DNA from: Symbiodinium natans
Taxonomy: Eukaryota; Sar; Dinophyceae; Suessiales; Symbiodiniaceae
Assembly (NCBI GenBank): GCA_905221605.1
Contig: CAJNDS010000358.1
Coordinates: forward strand, 23,501 to 87,500
Reading direction: 5' to 3'
DNA: 64,000 bases
Shown here: positions 18,309 to 28,400 of the stretch, one piece after another
How the letters are laid out: every line of letters begins with the position of its first letter
Numbering within the stretch: the stretch's first letter is position 1
Notes under the pieces: model-generated
Seen by the model: only the letters and a program-made list of their open reading frames with translations
Database searches by the model: none
What the model was told of the DNA's origin: nothing
Translations under genes and position numbers: made by a program

Positions 18309-20504
18309 ATGGCGTCTCCTCAAGGTCAATCCCAACCTTCCTCAGCCCCGAATCCGTTTGCACAGTCCCAGCCAACATCGCCTCAGTCTGCAACTGCGAG
18401 TGTGCCTCAGATTTTGGAAGCCTTAGGCAACATGGTGATGCAGGGCCAAGAGCAGAATCGTTCTTTCATGGGTTTGTTTCAGTCCATGTCCATTGAGCAG
18501 CAAAGACAGTCAGAAGAATTGAAAGAAGCGGTCACTCACCTTGGTTCCAGGAAGGAAGCTCCGACGGGGTGGACGAAGTTCATCCCTCGACCTGACCCTT
18601 TCAAGCCCAAAGACCGAGAAGAAGAGCTAACGCAATGGCAAGATTGGAGTTGGAGCTTCAAGCAGTGGATCCTTGCAATAAGCCCTGAGATGTATACTGC
18701 GATTGAAGAGGTAGAGCAGGATTTGAGTTCGCCTTGTGAAGAAGCCACTATGACCGACGATGCCATCCTACAGGGAAAGCAGCTGTATGCAATCCTCACG
18801 AGCATGCTTCGGGAAAGGCCTCTCCAAATCCTCAAGAGTGTCACCGGTGCCAATGGATTCGAGACATGGCGTGTGCTAAACAATGTGCTGGCACCCACCA
18901 ATAAGACACGAGCGCTTGCACTTTTGGGAGCAATCTCACAGTTTCCGGCAATGAATCAAGGGAATCTCTTGGAGCAGGTGCTACGTCTGGAGGACCTCTT
19001 CCGCAAGTACGAGCAGGCGTCGGGAAAGCCAGTTCCGAATGAGATGCAGAGTGCAATCTTGTTGCGTGTTTTGCCTCAGCAAGTTCGGTCACACTTGACA
19101 ATCACCATCGGGGACGATTCCACGTATGAGAGCATGAGAGACATGATCCTTCGGTGGGAGCGTTCTACACAGAAGTGGTCTTCGCAAATCGTGACAGGAG
19201 GGGCACCGCAGAAACCTTCGTATGATGATCCGAACGGCCCGAGCCCCATGGATGTCGATCGTGTGAAAGGATGGCCTAAAGGAAAGGGCAAATGGGGTAA
19301 AGGGGCTGGCAAAGGTGGTGGCAAAGATGGAGGAAAGTATGGAGGAAAGAACGGCAAAGGCAAAGGTGGCAAAGGAGGATATGAGAGTCGTCCAGGCAAA
19401 GGAAAAGGCTATGAGAAAGGAGGAAAAGGAAAACAGCCCTCGTGGAGCAGGAATGATTGGAGCAAAGGAGGAAAGGACAGAGGAAAGAAAGGAGGAAAGG
19501 GCAAAGAAAGGCTTTCTCATGATGCTTGTCGAATCTGCGGGAAGTCAGGGCATTGGGGCAATGAGTGTTGGATGAAGGACAAAGTTCGAAACGTCAACCA
19601 GAATGATACGTCGTCCGCATCGGGGAACAGTTCGTCCGCATCGAGCTCAAATTCATCGACCGGAACAGCAAGTGTGAAGCGTGTGTTTGATCTTGCAGAC
19701 AGTGATCGACTCGATGTCCCGATGACAACGGTCTATGAGATGGACAGCGAGGGTTCAGAGTCGTATGTGTCAGACAATGAGTCATGGTGGTGCAGAGTGA
19801 TCGAACATTCCATGGTTGATGGTGAGGATGAACTAGAAGTCATCGACTTTGCTTGGGAGACGTACGACGTCGTGGACATGAGCTTAGATGATGCATTGCT
19901 TGGAGATGAAGAATGGGTTGCACATGCAGAAGTAAGAGGGATCAGCAGCAGGTCTGACGAGGGCTACAGCGCTCTCTCTGAAGGGCTACCTCAGGAGGTG
20001 GTCTTGGATTCAGGTGCTGACCTCAGTGTGATGCCCCGAGCATGGTTGGAAGCAAATCTTGGAGACAGGGGTTCGAGTGCACCAGTTCGAATGGTCGACG
20101 CCCAAGGGAAAGAGATGAGGAACCATGGTAGCAGGAAGATCACCTTGGACCTAGGCCCAGCGATGATCCAAGAGGAGTTCTACGCGTCCGATGTTGGTGC
20201 GCCCCTGATCTCACTAGGGAGATTGCTGAAGAAAGGTTGGAGCCTCGACCACAGGAATGGACTCCTGCATCTGTGCAACGATCCCGAAGAGATAGAAGTG
20301 CCGGTCTCATTCCGAAGGAATAGCCTTGTGGTTGATGCCAGAGTGTTCATGGTCCGGGATGATGAGGTGAAAGAGCCAGAAGAAGAATGTGTTCGAGCAA
20401 GCAAAGAAGGTCGGATTATAGTGCAACCACATTTCAACATCCACGGACTTTCTCCAGGGTGGAATTTCCTCGACTGTGGTCCAGTGGTGATCCTTGCATC
20501 TTGA
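18309..20504 (+). CDS. gag: Copia Gag with zinc knuckle and aspartic protease
   Basis: ATG at 18309. Residues about 90-290 form a helical capsid-like domain of the Copia/UBN2 type. A long Gly/Lys repeat region follows (about 320-400), then a C-x2-C-x4-H-x4-C knuckle (C-R-I-C-G-K-S-G-H-W-G-N-E-C). A Ser-rich acidic linker leads to the retropepsin loop V-V-L-D-S-G-A-D-L-S-V-M at about residue 565, with the catalytic D-S-G. The frame ends at 20504, while integrase is one base back in phase (-1) from an overlap at 20387-20504. This could be a programmed -1 shift or a simple indel near 20495; no classic slippery heptamer stands out. Confidence 0.88.
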   Translation: MASPQGQSQPSSAPNPFAQSQPTSPQSATASVPQILEALGNMVMQGQEQNRSFMGLFQSMSIEQQRQSEELKEAVTHLGSRKEAPTGWTKFIPRPDPFKPKDREEELTQWQDWSWSFKQWILAISPEMYTAIEEVEQDLSSPCEEATMTDDAILQGKQLYAILTSMLRERPLQILKSVTGANGFETWRVLNNVLAPTNKTRALALLGAISQFPAMNQGNLLEQVLRLEDLFRKYEQASGKPVPNEMQSAILLRVLPQQVRSHLTITIGDDSTYESMRDMILRWERSTQKWSSQIVTGGAPQKPSYDDPNGPSPMDVDRVKGWPKGKGKWGKGAGKGGGKDGGKYGGKNGKGKGGKGGYESRPGKGKGYEKGGKGKQPSWSRNDWSKGGKDRGKKGGKGKERLSHDACRICGKSGHWGNECWMKDKVRNVNQNDTSSASGNSSSASSSNSSTGTASVKRVFDLADSDRLDVPMTTVYEMDSEGSESYVSDNESWWCRVIEHSMVDGEDELEVIDFAWETYDVVDMSLDDALLGDEEWVAHAEVRGISSRSDEGYSALSEGLPQEVVLDSGADLSVMPRAWLEANLGDRGSSAPVRMVDAQGKEMRNHGSRKITLDLGPAMIQEEFYASDVGAPLISLGRLLKKGWSLDHRNGLLHLCNDPEEIEVPVSFRRNSLVVDARVFMVRDDEVKEPEEECVRASKEGRIIVQPHFNIHGLSPGWNFLDCGPVVILAS

Positions 20505-22873
20505 AGAGAGATAAGGTCCGCCTCGATCCTTCAGATGACATGTCAGTACATTTGTGGAAGTATCGCACGACTTTGGTGTTCAGACAGGAAGCGTGGGAGC
20601 TTGTGGACTTCCAGGAACCCCTGGAAAGCGTGGAGAACCTGAGTGAGGTGATTGAACATGGCGATGCAGCAGTCCTGATATTCACCATCATGCATCGTAC
20701 GAAAGGTGACCCCGATCACTACGGCCTCACGCTCATTGCTGAAGCTGGAACTTCCGAGGCAGATGAAGTGAAAGATTGGCCAGTTGATCTTGATCTGTAT
20801 GCCGAAGAGATGAGCGTAGCTGACCCGCATGAACAAATGAGCCCAATCGATCTCCCAGGTGTATGTGATCAAGATGGACATGAAGAACCGGTGGGCGCGA
20901 GTCCCGCCCCAATGTTGATCGGATGTGGAGAAGAAGACCATGTGGTAGTAGAGGGACTGCGGTTGAACGAGGATTCGAGTGCTCGAGAACTACGAGAAGC
21001 ATGCAAAGCTTTAGGACTGGGGATGTCTGGTTCCAAGAAGGTTATGTTCCAGAGGTTGATGAGCCACTCAAAGAAGAGAGCACTGGAGGATGCGATGGCG
21101 CTGGAGAATGCGGCGAAACCTCATGAACATCAACCACGTGGAGAGCGACTTCCTAAGCAACCAACTGCTGATGAGATTGCCGAGCATGAGCTCACTCATG
21201 TACCGTTCAAGGAATGGTGCAGCTACTGCGTGAGTTGCAGATCGAGGAGAGATGCTCACCGCCAGGATGGAGAACAACATGACACCGATGGCGGGGACCC
21301 AATCATTGCATTCGACTTCTTTTACACCGATGTCACGGGAGGTGAACTAGACTTCATGCGAAGTGCTCCTAAGGACAAAGATGCGATGGTTGTGGTGGTG
21401 GCTGTGGACAAGACGACAGGAATGTCAAGAGCCATACCCCTAGAGTCGAAAGGTGACCAATCACTGGTGTATGCGGCGAAAGAAATCTTAGGCTTCATAT
21501 CCTATCTGGGATATCAAGGCGTGGTGATCAGGTCAGACAATGAGCCTTCTGCAACAGCCTTGACCAAGATGATTTGTCACTCCAGGACGAAGTTGGGTTT
21601 GAAGACTGTGGCGAGACCGTCACAACCTCATGAGCATGCAACAAATGGAATGGCAGAGCAATGTGTCCAGAACATTCGAGATCTAGCGGCAACTTTGTTG
21701 GAACAGGTGAAGGCTCAATCGGGAACGGAGATTCGGACAAGAGATGAGATTGCAGGCTGGGCGTATGTGCATGCCTCAATGCTTCAGAACACGTTTGCAG
21801 TCAGAGCTGGAACGACTTCGTTCGAGAAGGCATTTGGCTTGGCCTACAATGGGAAGTTGGCATGTTTCGGCGAGGTGGTCCTGTTTGCGTTGAGTCAAGG
21901 CCATCGAAAGAAAGGACGCCCGAAGTTCGTGAAAGGCCTGTGGCTTGGAAAATCGCTGGTGAACGACATGCATGTGTGTGGAACAGCGCTTGGTTTGTAC
22001 CTGTCAACAACAGTCCGGAGGCTGAATCCACAGGAAAGGTGGAGCAAGCATATGTTGAAAGAATTCCAAGGCAAACCGTACAAGTTTTCGTTGAGCAGCC
22101 TGGGAAAAGTCGTGATTCCTGCTATGAAAGACAGGACAAAGCCGAATGTGGTACCGGACATGCCAGTGATGCCAATGGAAGGACCAAAGGAGGCAGCGTT
22201 GAAGGCACCAGATGAGGCAGGATCTGACTCTTCAAGTTCATCATCGCAGTCAGGTGCAAGACAATCTAGCAATGAAGAGCCAGGAGGGGTTTCGACACCA
22301 TCGTCACAGCATGCTAGCTCAGCCCTGTCGGAAGGCAGAACTGGTGATGGCGTGCGAGAAGAGATGGACATCGAGGCAGGAACAGGACAGAAGAGATCTG
22401 AGCCCGAACCAAGTGACAAGGAAGAAGATAAGCGTGGAGAAAAGCGACCGATGCCAGAGGAGAAGAACGTCCCGCTGAACGCACCTCCACTTTATGCTGG
22501 GAGCTCATCACCACCGAAGACCTCAAGGGTTTCAACCGTGAAAGTTGCAGATGCTGAGTACTACACATTGGATGAGCACCTAGAAGAGGAGTGGGGTGAC
22601 ATGGAAGAGTGGGAGATTTGGTCTGAGGTAGAAGATGGAGAAGAGAGCATTGATTGGGGAGAGCTTTGGCGTAACAGGACTGAGAATGAGGGGCCTCCAG
22701 AACTGTCGGAACACGAGATGGACCAAGTAGACGCTGAGAGCAGGAAGACCGAAGTGAAGCGACTCCTTGACATGGGAGTGTTGGAGCCCCAAGCACCAAT
22801 CCATCAATTGCAAAGCTGTTGCCGGCCCTCATGGTTTCCCGACCAGGGTGGCAGATGGTTAGCTTCGACGTGA
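20387..22873 (+). CDS. pol: Copia integrase region with SAP-like motif
   Basis: Sense from about residue 37. Residues 190-232 look like a SAP DNA-binding motif (S-A-R-E-L-R-E-A-C-K-A-L-G-L...G-S-K). The zinc-binding N-terminus is H267-x3-H271-x6-C278-x2-C281, and the DDE core is D310, D384 and E424. Integrase joins element DNA to target DNA in the nucleus. An integrase C-terminal part and a long acidic Ser/Glu linker follow. The frame ends by running into an RT fragment: L-L-D-M-G-V-L-E-P should be followed by the RT fingers, which are missing. Confidence 0.88.
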   Translation: MCSSKQRRSDYSATTFQHPRTFSRVEFPRLWSSGDPCILKRDKVRLDPSDDMSVHLWKYRTTLVFRQEAWELVDFQEPLESVENLSEVIEHGDAAVLIFTIMHRTKGDPDHYGLTLIAEAGTSEADEVKDWPVDLDLYAEEMSVADPHEQMSPIDLPGVCDQDGHEEPVGASPAPMLIGCGEEDHVVVEGLRLNEDSSARELREACKALGLGMSGSKKVMFQRLMSHSKKRALEDAMALENAAKPHEHQPRGERLPKQPTADEIAEHELTHVPFKEWCSYCVSCRSRRDAHRQDGEQHDTDGGDPIIAFDFFYTDVTGGELDFMRSAPKDKDAMVVVVAVDKTTGMSRAIPLESKGDQSLVYAAKEILGFISYLGYQGVVIRSDNEPSATALTKMICHSRTKLGLKTVARPSQPHEHATNGMAEQCVQNIRDLAATLLEQVKAQSGTEIRTRDEIAGWAYVHASMLQNTFAVRAGTTSFEKAFGLAYNGKLACFGEVVLFALSQGHRKKGRPKFVKGLWLGKSLVNDMHVCGTALGLYLSTTVRRLNPQERWSKHMLKEFQGKPYKFSLSSLGKVVIPAMKDRTKPNVVPDMPVMPMEGPKEAALKAPDEAGSDSSSSSSQSGARQSSNEEPGGVSTPSSQHASSALSEGRTGDGVREEMDIEAGTGQKRSEPEPSDKEEDKRGEKRPMPEEKNVPLNAPPLYAGSSSPPKTSRVSTVKVADAEYYTLDEHLEEEWGDMEEWEIWSEVEDGEESIDWGELWRNRTENEGPPELSEHEMDQVDAESRKTEVKRLLDMGVLEPQAPIHQLQSCCRPSWFPDQGGRWLAST

Positions 22874-24822
22874 AGGATGCTTTCCTCGAGGTGAAGCAGC
22901 GTCAAGAGCTGTATGTGATGTTGGACGGCCTCCCGTATAGAGTCCATCGTTGCTTGCCAGGACAGCAGGCAGCGTCTGCGTGGTGGGGCGAACAGCTGGC
23001 GGCAGACCTGGCTACAGCTGGCTTGGTACCAGATGAAGCATGTCCTGCAGCGTTTGGACAACCAGGTTTGGGTGCAACAGTTCATGTCGATGATGGCTTG
23101 CTAGCTGGAACCCCAGAGAACACGCGAAAGGTAACTGAGATCCTGGAGAAGAAGTACAAGTTGGAAGTCTCAGAACCCGTGAAGAACATAGGTGATAGCC
23201 TGAAGTTCTTGAAGAAAGAGTTGCTAATCACAGAGTCTGGCATTGAGGTGCGAGTCGACAAGAAGTACTTGGAGAAGATTTGTGGGGTGTTGGATCTGAA
23301 GAGGCCAAGATTAAGGAAAACACCGTGCAGTCCAGAGATTGCCAAGATAGATGAATCAGAACCCTTGCAGGAGTTGGAGGCTTCGAAGTTCAGAGCGGCA
23401 GTCGGAAGCTTCCTGTACCTCAGCCCAGATAGACCAGATGCCCAATGGACCATAGCGCACTTGGCAAGGTCGATGAGTCGGCCAACGAAGCGTATGTGGA
23501 AGCATGCCTGTCACCTAGCAGAGTACCTGTTGGCCACAGCTGATGTGTGTCTCACGTTGGCATGGACGTATCCGGGAAGGTCAAGTTTGGATGAGAGAAA
23601 GCTCAGTCGAGAGGAGGCAACAAGGCTGCAAGTAGAGAACAGTGGCAAACCTGATTTGGTTGAGGGCATGAGCGATAGTGACTGGGCTGGACATTGGACG
23701 AGGGTGTCATCGACGTGTGGCCACGTCTACTTGAATGGGAACGCGACCTTCAGCTTCGTGAGGAAGCAAGGCTCGATTTCTCTGTCGTCATGCGAAGCAG
23801 AGCTCATGGCATGTTGTTCCACGGCAGCAGAACTGATGTATGTTGGGCACGTGATCAAGACGCTTTCAAGCACACCTTGTCGGTTGTTATGCCGGCTAGA
23901 CTCGTCTAGCGCCCGATCATTGCTCCAAAAGCGTGGCGTGTCGAAAGTGCGTCATCTGGAAACGAAACTGCTATGGGTACAGAGGGAAACTTCGAGGGGA
24001 ACCTTGGAACTGGGAACAGTGTCCACGTACCTAAATACTGCTGACATAGGTACAAAGGCGCTAAGCTCAGAACGCTATGGATTCCTGATGTCTCGCCTGG
24101 GCTATGGTGGCTTCGAGTGTCTGAGCAAAAACAAGCAGAAGTATGAGCAGATGAATGCCAAGGTGATTCGTTTGCTGGTGATGATGGATGCAATGAGAAC
24201 CGCAAATGGAGCAGAAGCCTTTGGAAGAGATCGTGAGCTTGAGCAAAGTGGCATCACGATTATGAGCGCCTTGAGCCTGGAGATCAAGGTAAACCAATGG
24301 GGTGGTGTTCTCCTGGTGGCTGCGGGCTTGGTGATCCTGATGACCGTGCTGTACATGGTATGGCAAATGGCATGGAAGGAGAGACGACTCGAAGACCTAC
24401 AGCGAATGGCGACGACGAGTGATCGAACAGAAGATGAAGAGGAATGGGAACATGAGCCAGATGAAGAAGGTGAACCACCACTATGTGAACCAGATGAACC
24501 TCTACGAGCAGATGAACCTCGACGACCAGATGAACCTCGGCGACCAGATGAACCTCGACGACCAGATGAACCTCTTCGAGCAGATGAACCTCGACGGCAA
24601 GATGAACCCCAAGTTCGAGTACAAGCTCAACCTGTGCATCAAGGTGGACATGGGTGGAATCAGAGACAAGTGGCACTGATTGGCAACACAGGCCTGCGGT
24701 TCCATAGTCAAACGTGTGGAATGGTCCGGAAGGCACATCGTGACGGGCGACATGTTCGGTTGCTCACTCGTGAGCAAGCAGTCCGTGAAGGATACGAAGG
24801 ATGCAGGCAATGCAACCCGTGA
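22819..24822 (+). CDS. pol: Copia RT (truncated) and RNase H with transmembrane and zinc tail
   Basis: Phase open from about 22807. RT motif A is S-F-D17-V-K-D-A-F and the active site H89-V-D-D92 replaces YVDD. RNase H residues are D286, E326/E328, D361 and D409. Beyond RNase H, where Copia pol normally stops, there are about 240 more residues. These comprise a hydrophobic segment (about 495-515) that could span a membrane, five or more R-x-P-D-E-P/R-A-D-E-P repeats (557-597), and a terminal module H629-x3-C633...C662-x2-C665. The last resembles small Ada-type or nuclease-linked zinc domains. The extension recalls env-like additions in some plant Copia elements; its role here is unknown. Confidence 0.85.
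   Translation: MPALMVSRPGWQMVSFDVKDAFLEVKQRQELYVMLDGLPYRVHRCLPGQQAASAWWGEQLAADLATAGLVPDEACPAAFGQPGLGATVHVDDGLLAGTPENTRKVTEILEKKYKLEVSEPVKNIGDSLKFLKKELLITESGIEVRVDKKYLEKICGVLDLKRPRLRKTPCSPEIAKIDESEPLQELEASKFRAAVGSFLYLSPDRPDAQWTIAHLARSMSRPTKRMWKHACHLAEYLLATADVCLTLAWTYPGRSSLDERKLSREEATRLQVENSGKPDLVEGMSDSDWAGHWTRVSSTCGHVYLNGNATFSFVRKQGSISLSSCEAELMACCSTAAELMYVGHVIKTLSSTPCRLLCRLDSSSARSLLQKRGVSKVRHLETKLLWVQRETSRGTLELGTVSTYLNTADIGTKALSSERYGFLMSRLGYGGFECLSKNKQKYEQMNAKVIRLLVMMDAMRTANGAEAFGRDRELEQSGITIMSALSLEIKVNQWGGVLLVAAGLVILMTVLYMVWQMAWKERRLEDLQRMATTSDRTEDEEEWEHEPDEEGEPPLCEPDEPLRADEPRRPDEPRRPDEPRRPDEPLRADEPRRQDEPQVRVQAQPVHQGGHGWNQRQVALIGNTGLRFHSQTCGMVRKAHRDGRHVRLLTREQAVREGYEGCRQCNP
24494..24608 (+). 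repeat. In-frame tandem repeat encoding R-x-P-D-E-P
   Basis: About six imperfect 18-bp units built on GATGAACCTCGACGACCA, inside the Copia pol extension. Confidence 0.85.
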
Positions 24823-25107
24823 TGAAGACCCAGATGGAGCGAGATGACCTGAGATGCAGCTGCGAGCCCAACTGAGCTGTGAAGCAAAATGCGAGACGTG
24901 TGCGACTTTGAGTCGTGTTTAATCTTGAAAGATTGCAAGTCCAACTGTTTCCATCCTCGAATGGGGAAGATGCACAGGGATTTGAAATCTGTGGATATGT
25001 GTTTGAAGTTTCTCTCGAGTTCTACCGAGAATGCTAGTGCTGGCAGTTTTCCTTGCAAAGATTTTGGACAGGTTCTGTAGTACACTCGTCTGTACGACGA
25101 ATGTCCT

Positions 25108-25116
25108 AAGGAGGGG
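25108..25116 (+). promoter_or_regulatory. Polypurine tract
   Basis: AAGGAGGGG lies flush against the 3' LTR, the standard site for plus-strand priming. Confidence 0.8.
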
Positions 25117-25243
25117 TGCAAAAGGTGAAAGTACAGTAGCACACCCCTGTTTTACCCCAAAGTGATTTTACTTGTGCACATCATGTTTTCCATCGAGTGT
25201 GCAATGACACAGGCGCTTTTGCTTGGAGTGGAAAAGTTTCGTA
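25117..25243 (+). repeat. 3' LTR (127 bp)
   Basis: Identical by eye to the 5' LTR at 17429-17555; followed by AATGT. Confidence 0.93.
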
Positions 25244-25248
25244 AATGT
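25244..25248. other. Target-site duplication AATGT (right)
   Basis: Matches 17424-17428 on the other side of the element. Confidence 0.9.
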
Positions 25249-25349
25249 ACTTCGCAACCTAGCAGCCTATCATGCAAAGTTTAAGGTTCCAAGACGAAGG
25301 TGTTTTAAGACAAATGGCTGCGTGGTAGGGTTAAGGGTCTTCCGTATGC

Positions 25350-25421
25350 GTATACAAACATGTATACATACATACATACATTCATACATACGTACATACG
25401 TACATACATACATGCATACAG
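25350..25421 (+). repeat. TACA/TACG microsatellite
   Basis: About 18 tetranucleotide units (TACA with TACG and TTCA variants), ending four bases before the LINE ATG. It may be a pre-existing target or part of the LINE 5' end. Confidence 0.85.
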
Positions 25422-25424
25422 ATA

Positions 25425-28400
25425 ATGTGTGCGTGTCCGCCGCCGCCAAAAAGACACAGGTCAGTGCCGGCGCCAGTCCTGATACCCGCGGTTGCTTTTA
25501 CAGCCACAGAATCCGAATGTGTTCGAATCTGGGGCATCTTCGACTCTGTCAGAGAGATTTCCCATCGTCTTAAAGCTGCCGGGCATGCTGAGCGGTATCG
25601 GGCTTTCTTGGCCAAAGGCAACTACCGCAAGTACCACTCAGCCTTTCACAGCTCTCCGGCCACCTCGGGTGTGCCGCGCGTGGGCAACTGGTGCGTGGGT
25701 GCTGCGGCGACCTGTCTGCTTCCCGAGGTCCACGTCTTTTTCCCAGGAGACCAGCCGGAAGCTGTGGGAGACGCGACAGAGGCGTGGTTTGGCCGGGAAT
25801 GTGGTGCGACGCTCCCTCATGAGCCTCTCCAACTTCCACCTCCTGAAGTGGGTCTCGAAGCCTCCCGATATGAGTGGAAGCAGGACTTCTGTGCGCTGCT
25901 CAACCTGACCCACTCTCTCCACGAAGGTATTCCGACAGGCCTGTATAGGAAGCTTCACTGGTGGGACTCCTTAGCAAATAGGGAACTAGCCTTTGCCCAG
26001 TTTTTTCCGCGCCCGAGTGGGCTGACGGCCCCCCAAGGGGACCGAGGCGCAGCTGCAGAGCCACTGCGGCCAGGGCGTCGTCACTTTCTCACGCCTGACT
26101 CAGACACATCAGCTTCAGTGGCATTTTACGAGATGTGCTGTAGGCAGTTGCTTCGGTTAAAGCTGCGAGTCACACTCGTAAGTTCCTCAAGCCTCTGTCA
26201 GGTACGTGGACTGTTTTCGCGGAATCAGGCATGGTGGCTCTGGCCTTGGTTGCTCGCTCTCATGTTCAAGCACTTTCTCAAAGTTAACTTCAGCTGTGTC
26301 AGTTATGCAATGTGCCAACGCACGTCGAGCCGTCCCGGTCCCAAGTCCGGGGCTAGACACACCTATGTGTTTCTTCTCGTGATTTTCTCGACCTTGGTGG
26401 TGTCTAGTGGTGTGAGGGTTGGTGGTCAGGGTACCTCCCCGCCACCCGGAGGGGCTGGTGCTCCAGGTCTCTCTGTTAACAAGGCTGTCCCGAAGCCTAG
26501 AGGTAGGAATGTTCCTGACTTGCTGGCTTCTCCCCCTACCTTCAAAACTGCAAAACGAGCCTTCCAGAGGGCTCTGCGTCGAGCGCAACTTCATGGTACC
26601 ACCATGTATCGCGGCCGTTGTCGTACTTTACAGGAACTGGGTGGCCGTCCGGGAGCTGTGTTCACCTCCAAGGGTCTGCCAGGTTCTTCAACTGCTGCTC
26701 CCTCCCGCTCCCCCTATGCGAAGCATGGCCCCCGACTTACCGTGCTTACGCTCAATGTGGGCGGTCTCTCGCAGGACGCGTGGGACGAAGTGCAGATCTG
26801 GATACATGACCAATGCACTCAGGACATCGTCCTCCTGCAAGAAACACATTGGTCACACAGCAATATGTTTTTTCTCCCTCGCTACATTGTGATCCATTCG
26901 GGTACTGCTGGCCATCGTCATCAGGGGTGTGCGATCTTACTATCTAAGCAACGATTCACACCCTCCGGAGTGCGGTGGGCGCCCATAGTTCCGGGCCACC
27001 TCCTTCACGTGCGGGCCTCTCTGGGAACAAAGCCGGTGGACGTAGTATGTTTGTATCAGCACTGCTGGAGTCACAACGGGGATACTGCCTCGCTTCTGCA
27101 ACGAAGGGAGCGTCTCTGGGTACAGCTGGACAAACTTCTCGGAGGAGTTCCGCGGCGAAACGTGTTGGTGTTGGGCGGGGATTTCAATGTCGGCGGCCGT
27201 ATGGATGGTCAAGTGTTCGGCCCAGGCACTAAATCTGCCAGAGCGCCCCCTCCCGACCAGCCACTCTTTCAGAGTCTGTTGCAGACTCACTCCCTGCAAG
27301 CAATAAACACTTGGAAGAGTGGCTTACGTGCCTGTACCTTTCAGAATGGAGAAACGTTCACTCAAATTGACTTTCTGATTGGCCGTGCGCATCAGGTTGA
27401 TGATATGGCTCGTGGCGCTGAGTCGGACCACAACTGTCCTGTCTTGAAGTGGCGGTACGGCCCTCTGCACCACCCGGTCTATGGGTCGTTTCCTGCCTGT
27501 TGGTATGCCACTGCGCCGGCCACTCCCAGTGTGCCGAAACAGGCAAAGCTTAGCCTTGCCCAAACTCCTGAAGCCATTCGAGCCTTCCGCGAAAAACTGG
27601 CGCTTGCGTTGCCGAACGCTGAAACGCCGCAGGAGCTTAACGACTGTCTTCAAGAAGCGGCGACGCCTCTGATGGTCGAAGAGCCTCGCCCTCCTCTCTC
27701 GCATCTTCCACAGGTGCGCGGCTTAGTGGGAGCAATGTGGGAGGCACGGCGTCGTGCTCTCGAGGTTTCTTGGTCGACTGGTCTTTCAGTGCTTCCTCTG
27801 AGCCTGTCAAATTTTTGGGATGTGGTGGTGCGACTACACTTCACAGCCCGCGTCAGAATACAGCTGCGCAGTGTCTGGCAGGGCTGGTGCTCGGCTGCGA
27901 GATATCTTGCCCTGCACAGGGCGCTGCGAAAGACCAGTCGTAAGGCGAGGCGGCAAGTGATGGACGACCGCATCTCCGCTGCGGCTCAGGCAGAACAACA
28001 AGGGGACCGCTCCGCTCTTTTTGCGGTCGTTCGAACGTTCATGCCCAAACAACCGCGGATGCGGACCCAGCTTCGGGGTCCGGAAGGCGAGTTGCTCTCC
28101 TCTGCAGCTGAAGCAGATGCATATGCGGCATACTGTCGTACGGTGTATGCTCCTGCTCTCTCTGCGCGGGAAGAGCTCCCACCGCTGGCACCGCCAGCTG
28201 AAAACACTGCGCCGCCCGTGTCCCTAACCCTGGAGCACGTCCTCCAGGCTCTCCGGTCTTTCTCCGCGCGAAAAGCAGTTCCCCGTCATCTGGCTCCCAT
28301 CCTGCTCTGGAAACTCGGTGCTGATCTTGTAGGCCCTCACCTCCATCGGCTCTACTTGCGGGCCAGGCCTCCAGCGGCTGTTTTCCCCCCGCTTTGGGCC

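Larger units (their letters stand above)
17429..25243 (+). mobile_element. Copia (Ty1) LTR retrotransposon, complete ends, damaged pol
   Basis: 7,815 bp bounded by identical 127-bp LTRs and an AATGT duplication. A tRNA primer-binding site follows the 5' LTR and a polypurine tract abuts the 3' LTR. The order gag-protease-integrase-RT-RNase H is diagnostic of Copia. The reading frame shifts near 20495. Near 22800 the N-terminal part of RT, about 60 or more residues by comparison with the family, is missing together with a frame change. Identical LTRs mean recent insertion. The defects were therefore probably present in the transposed copy, which points to mobilisation in trans. Confidence 0.92.
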
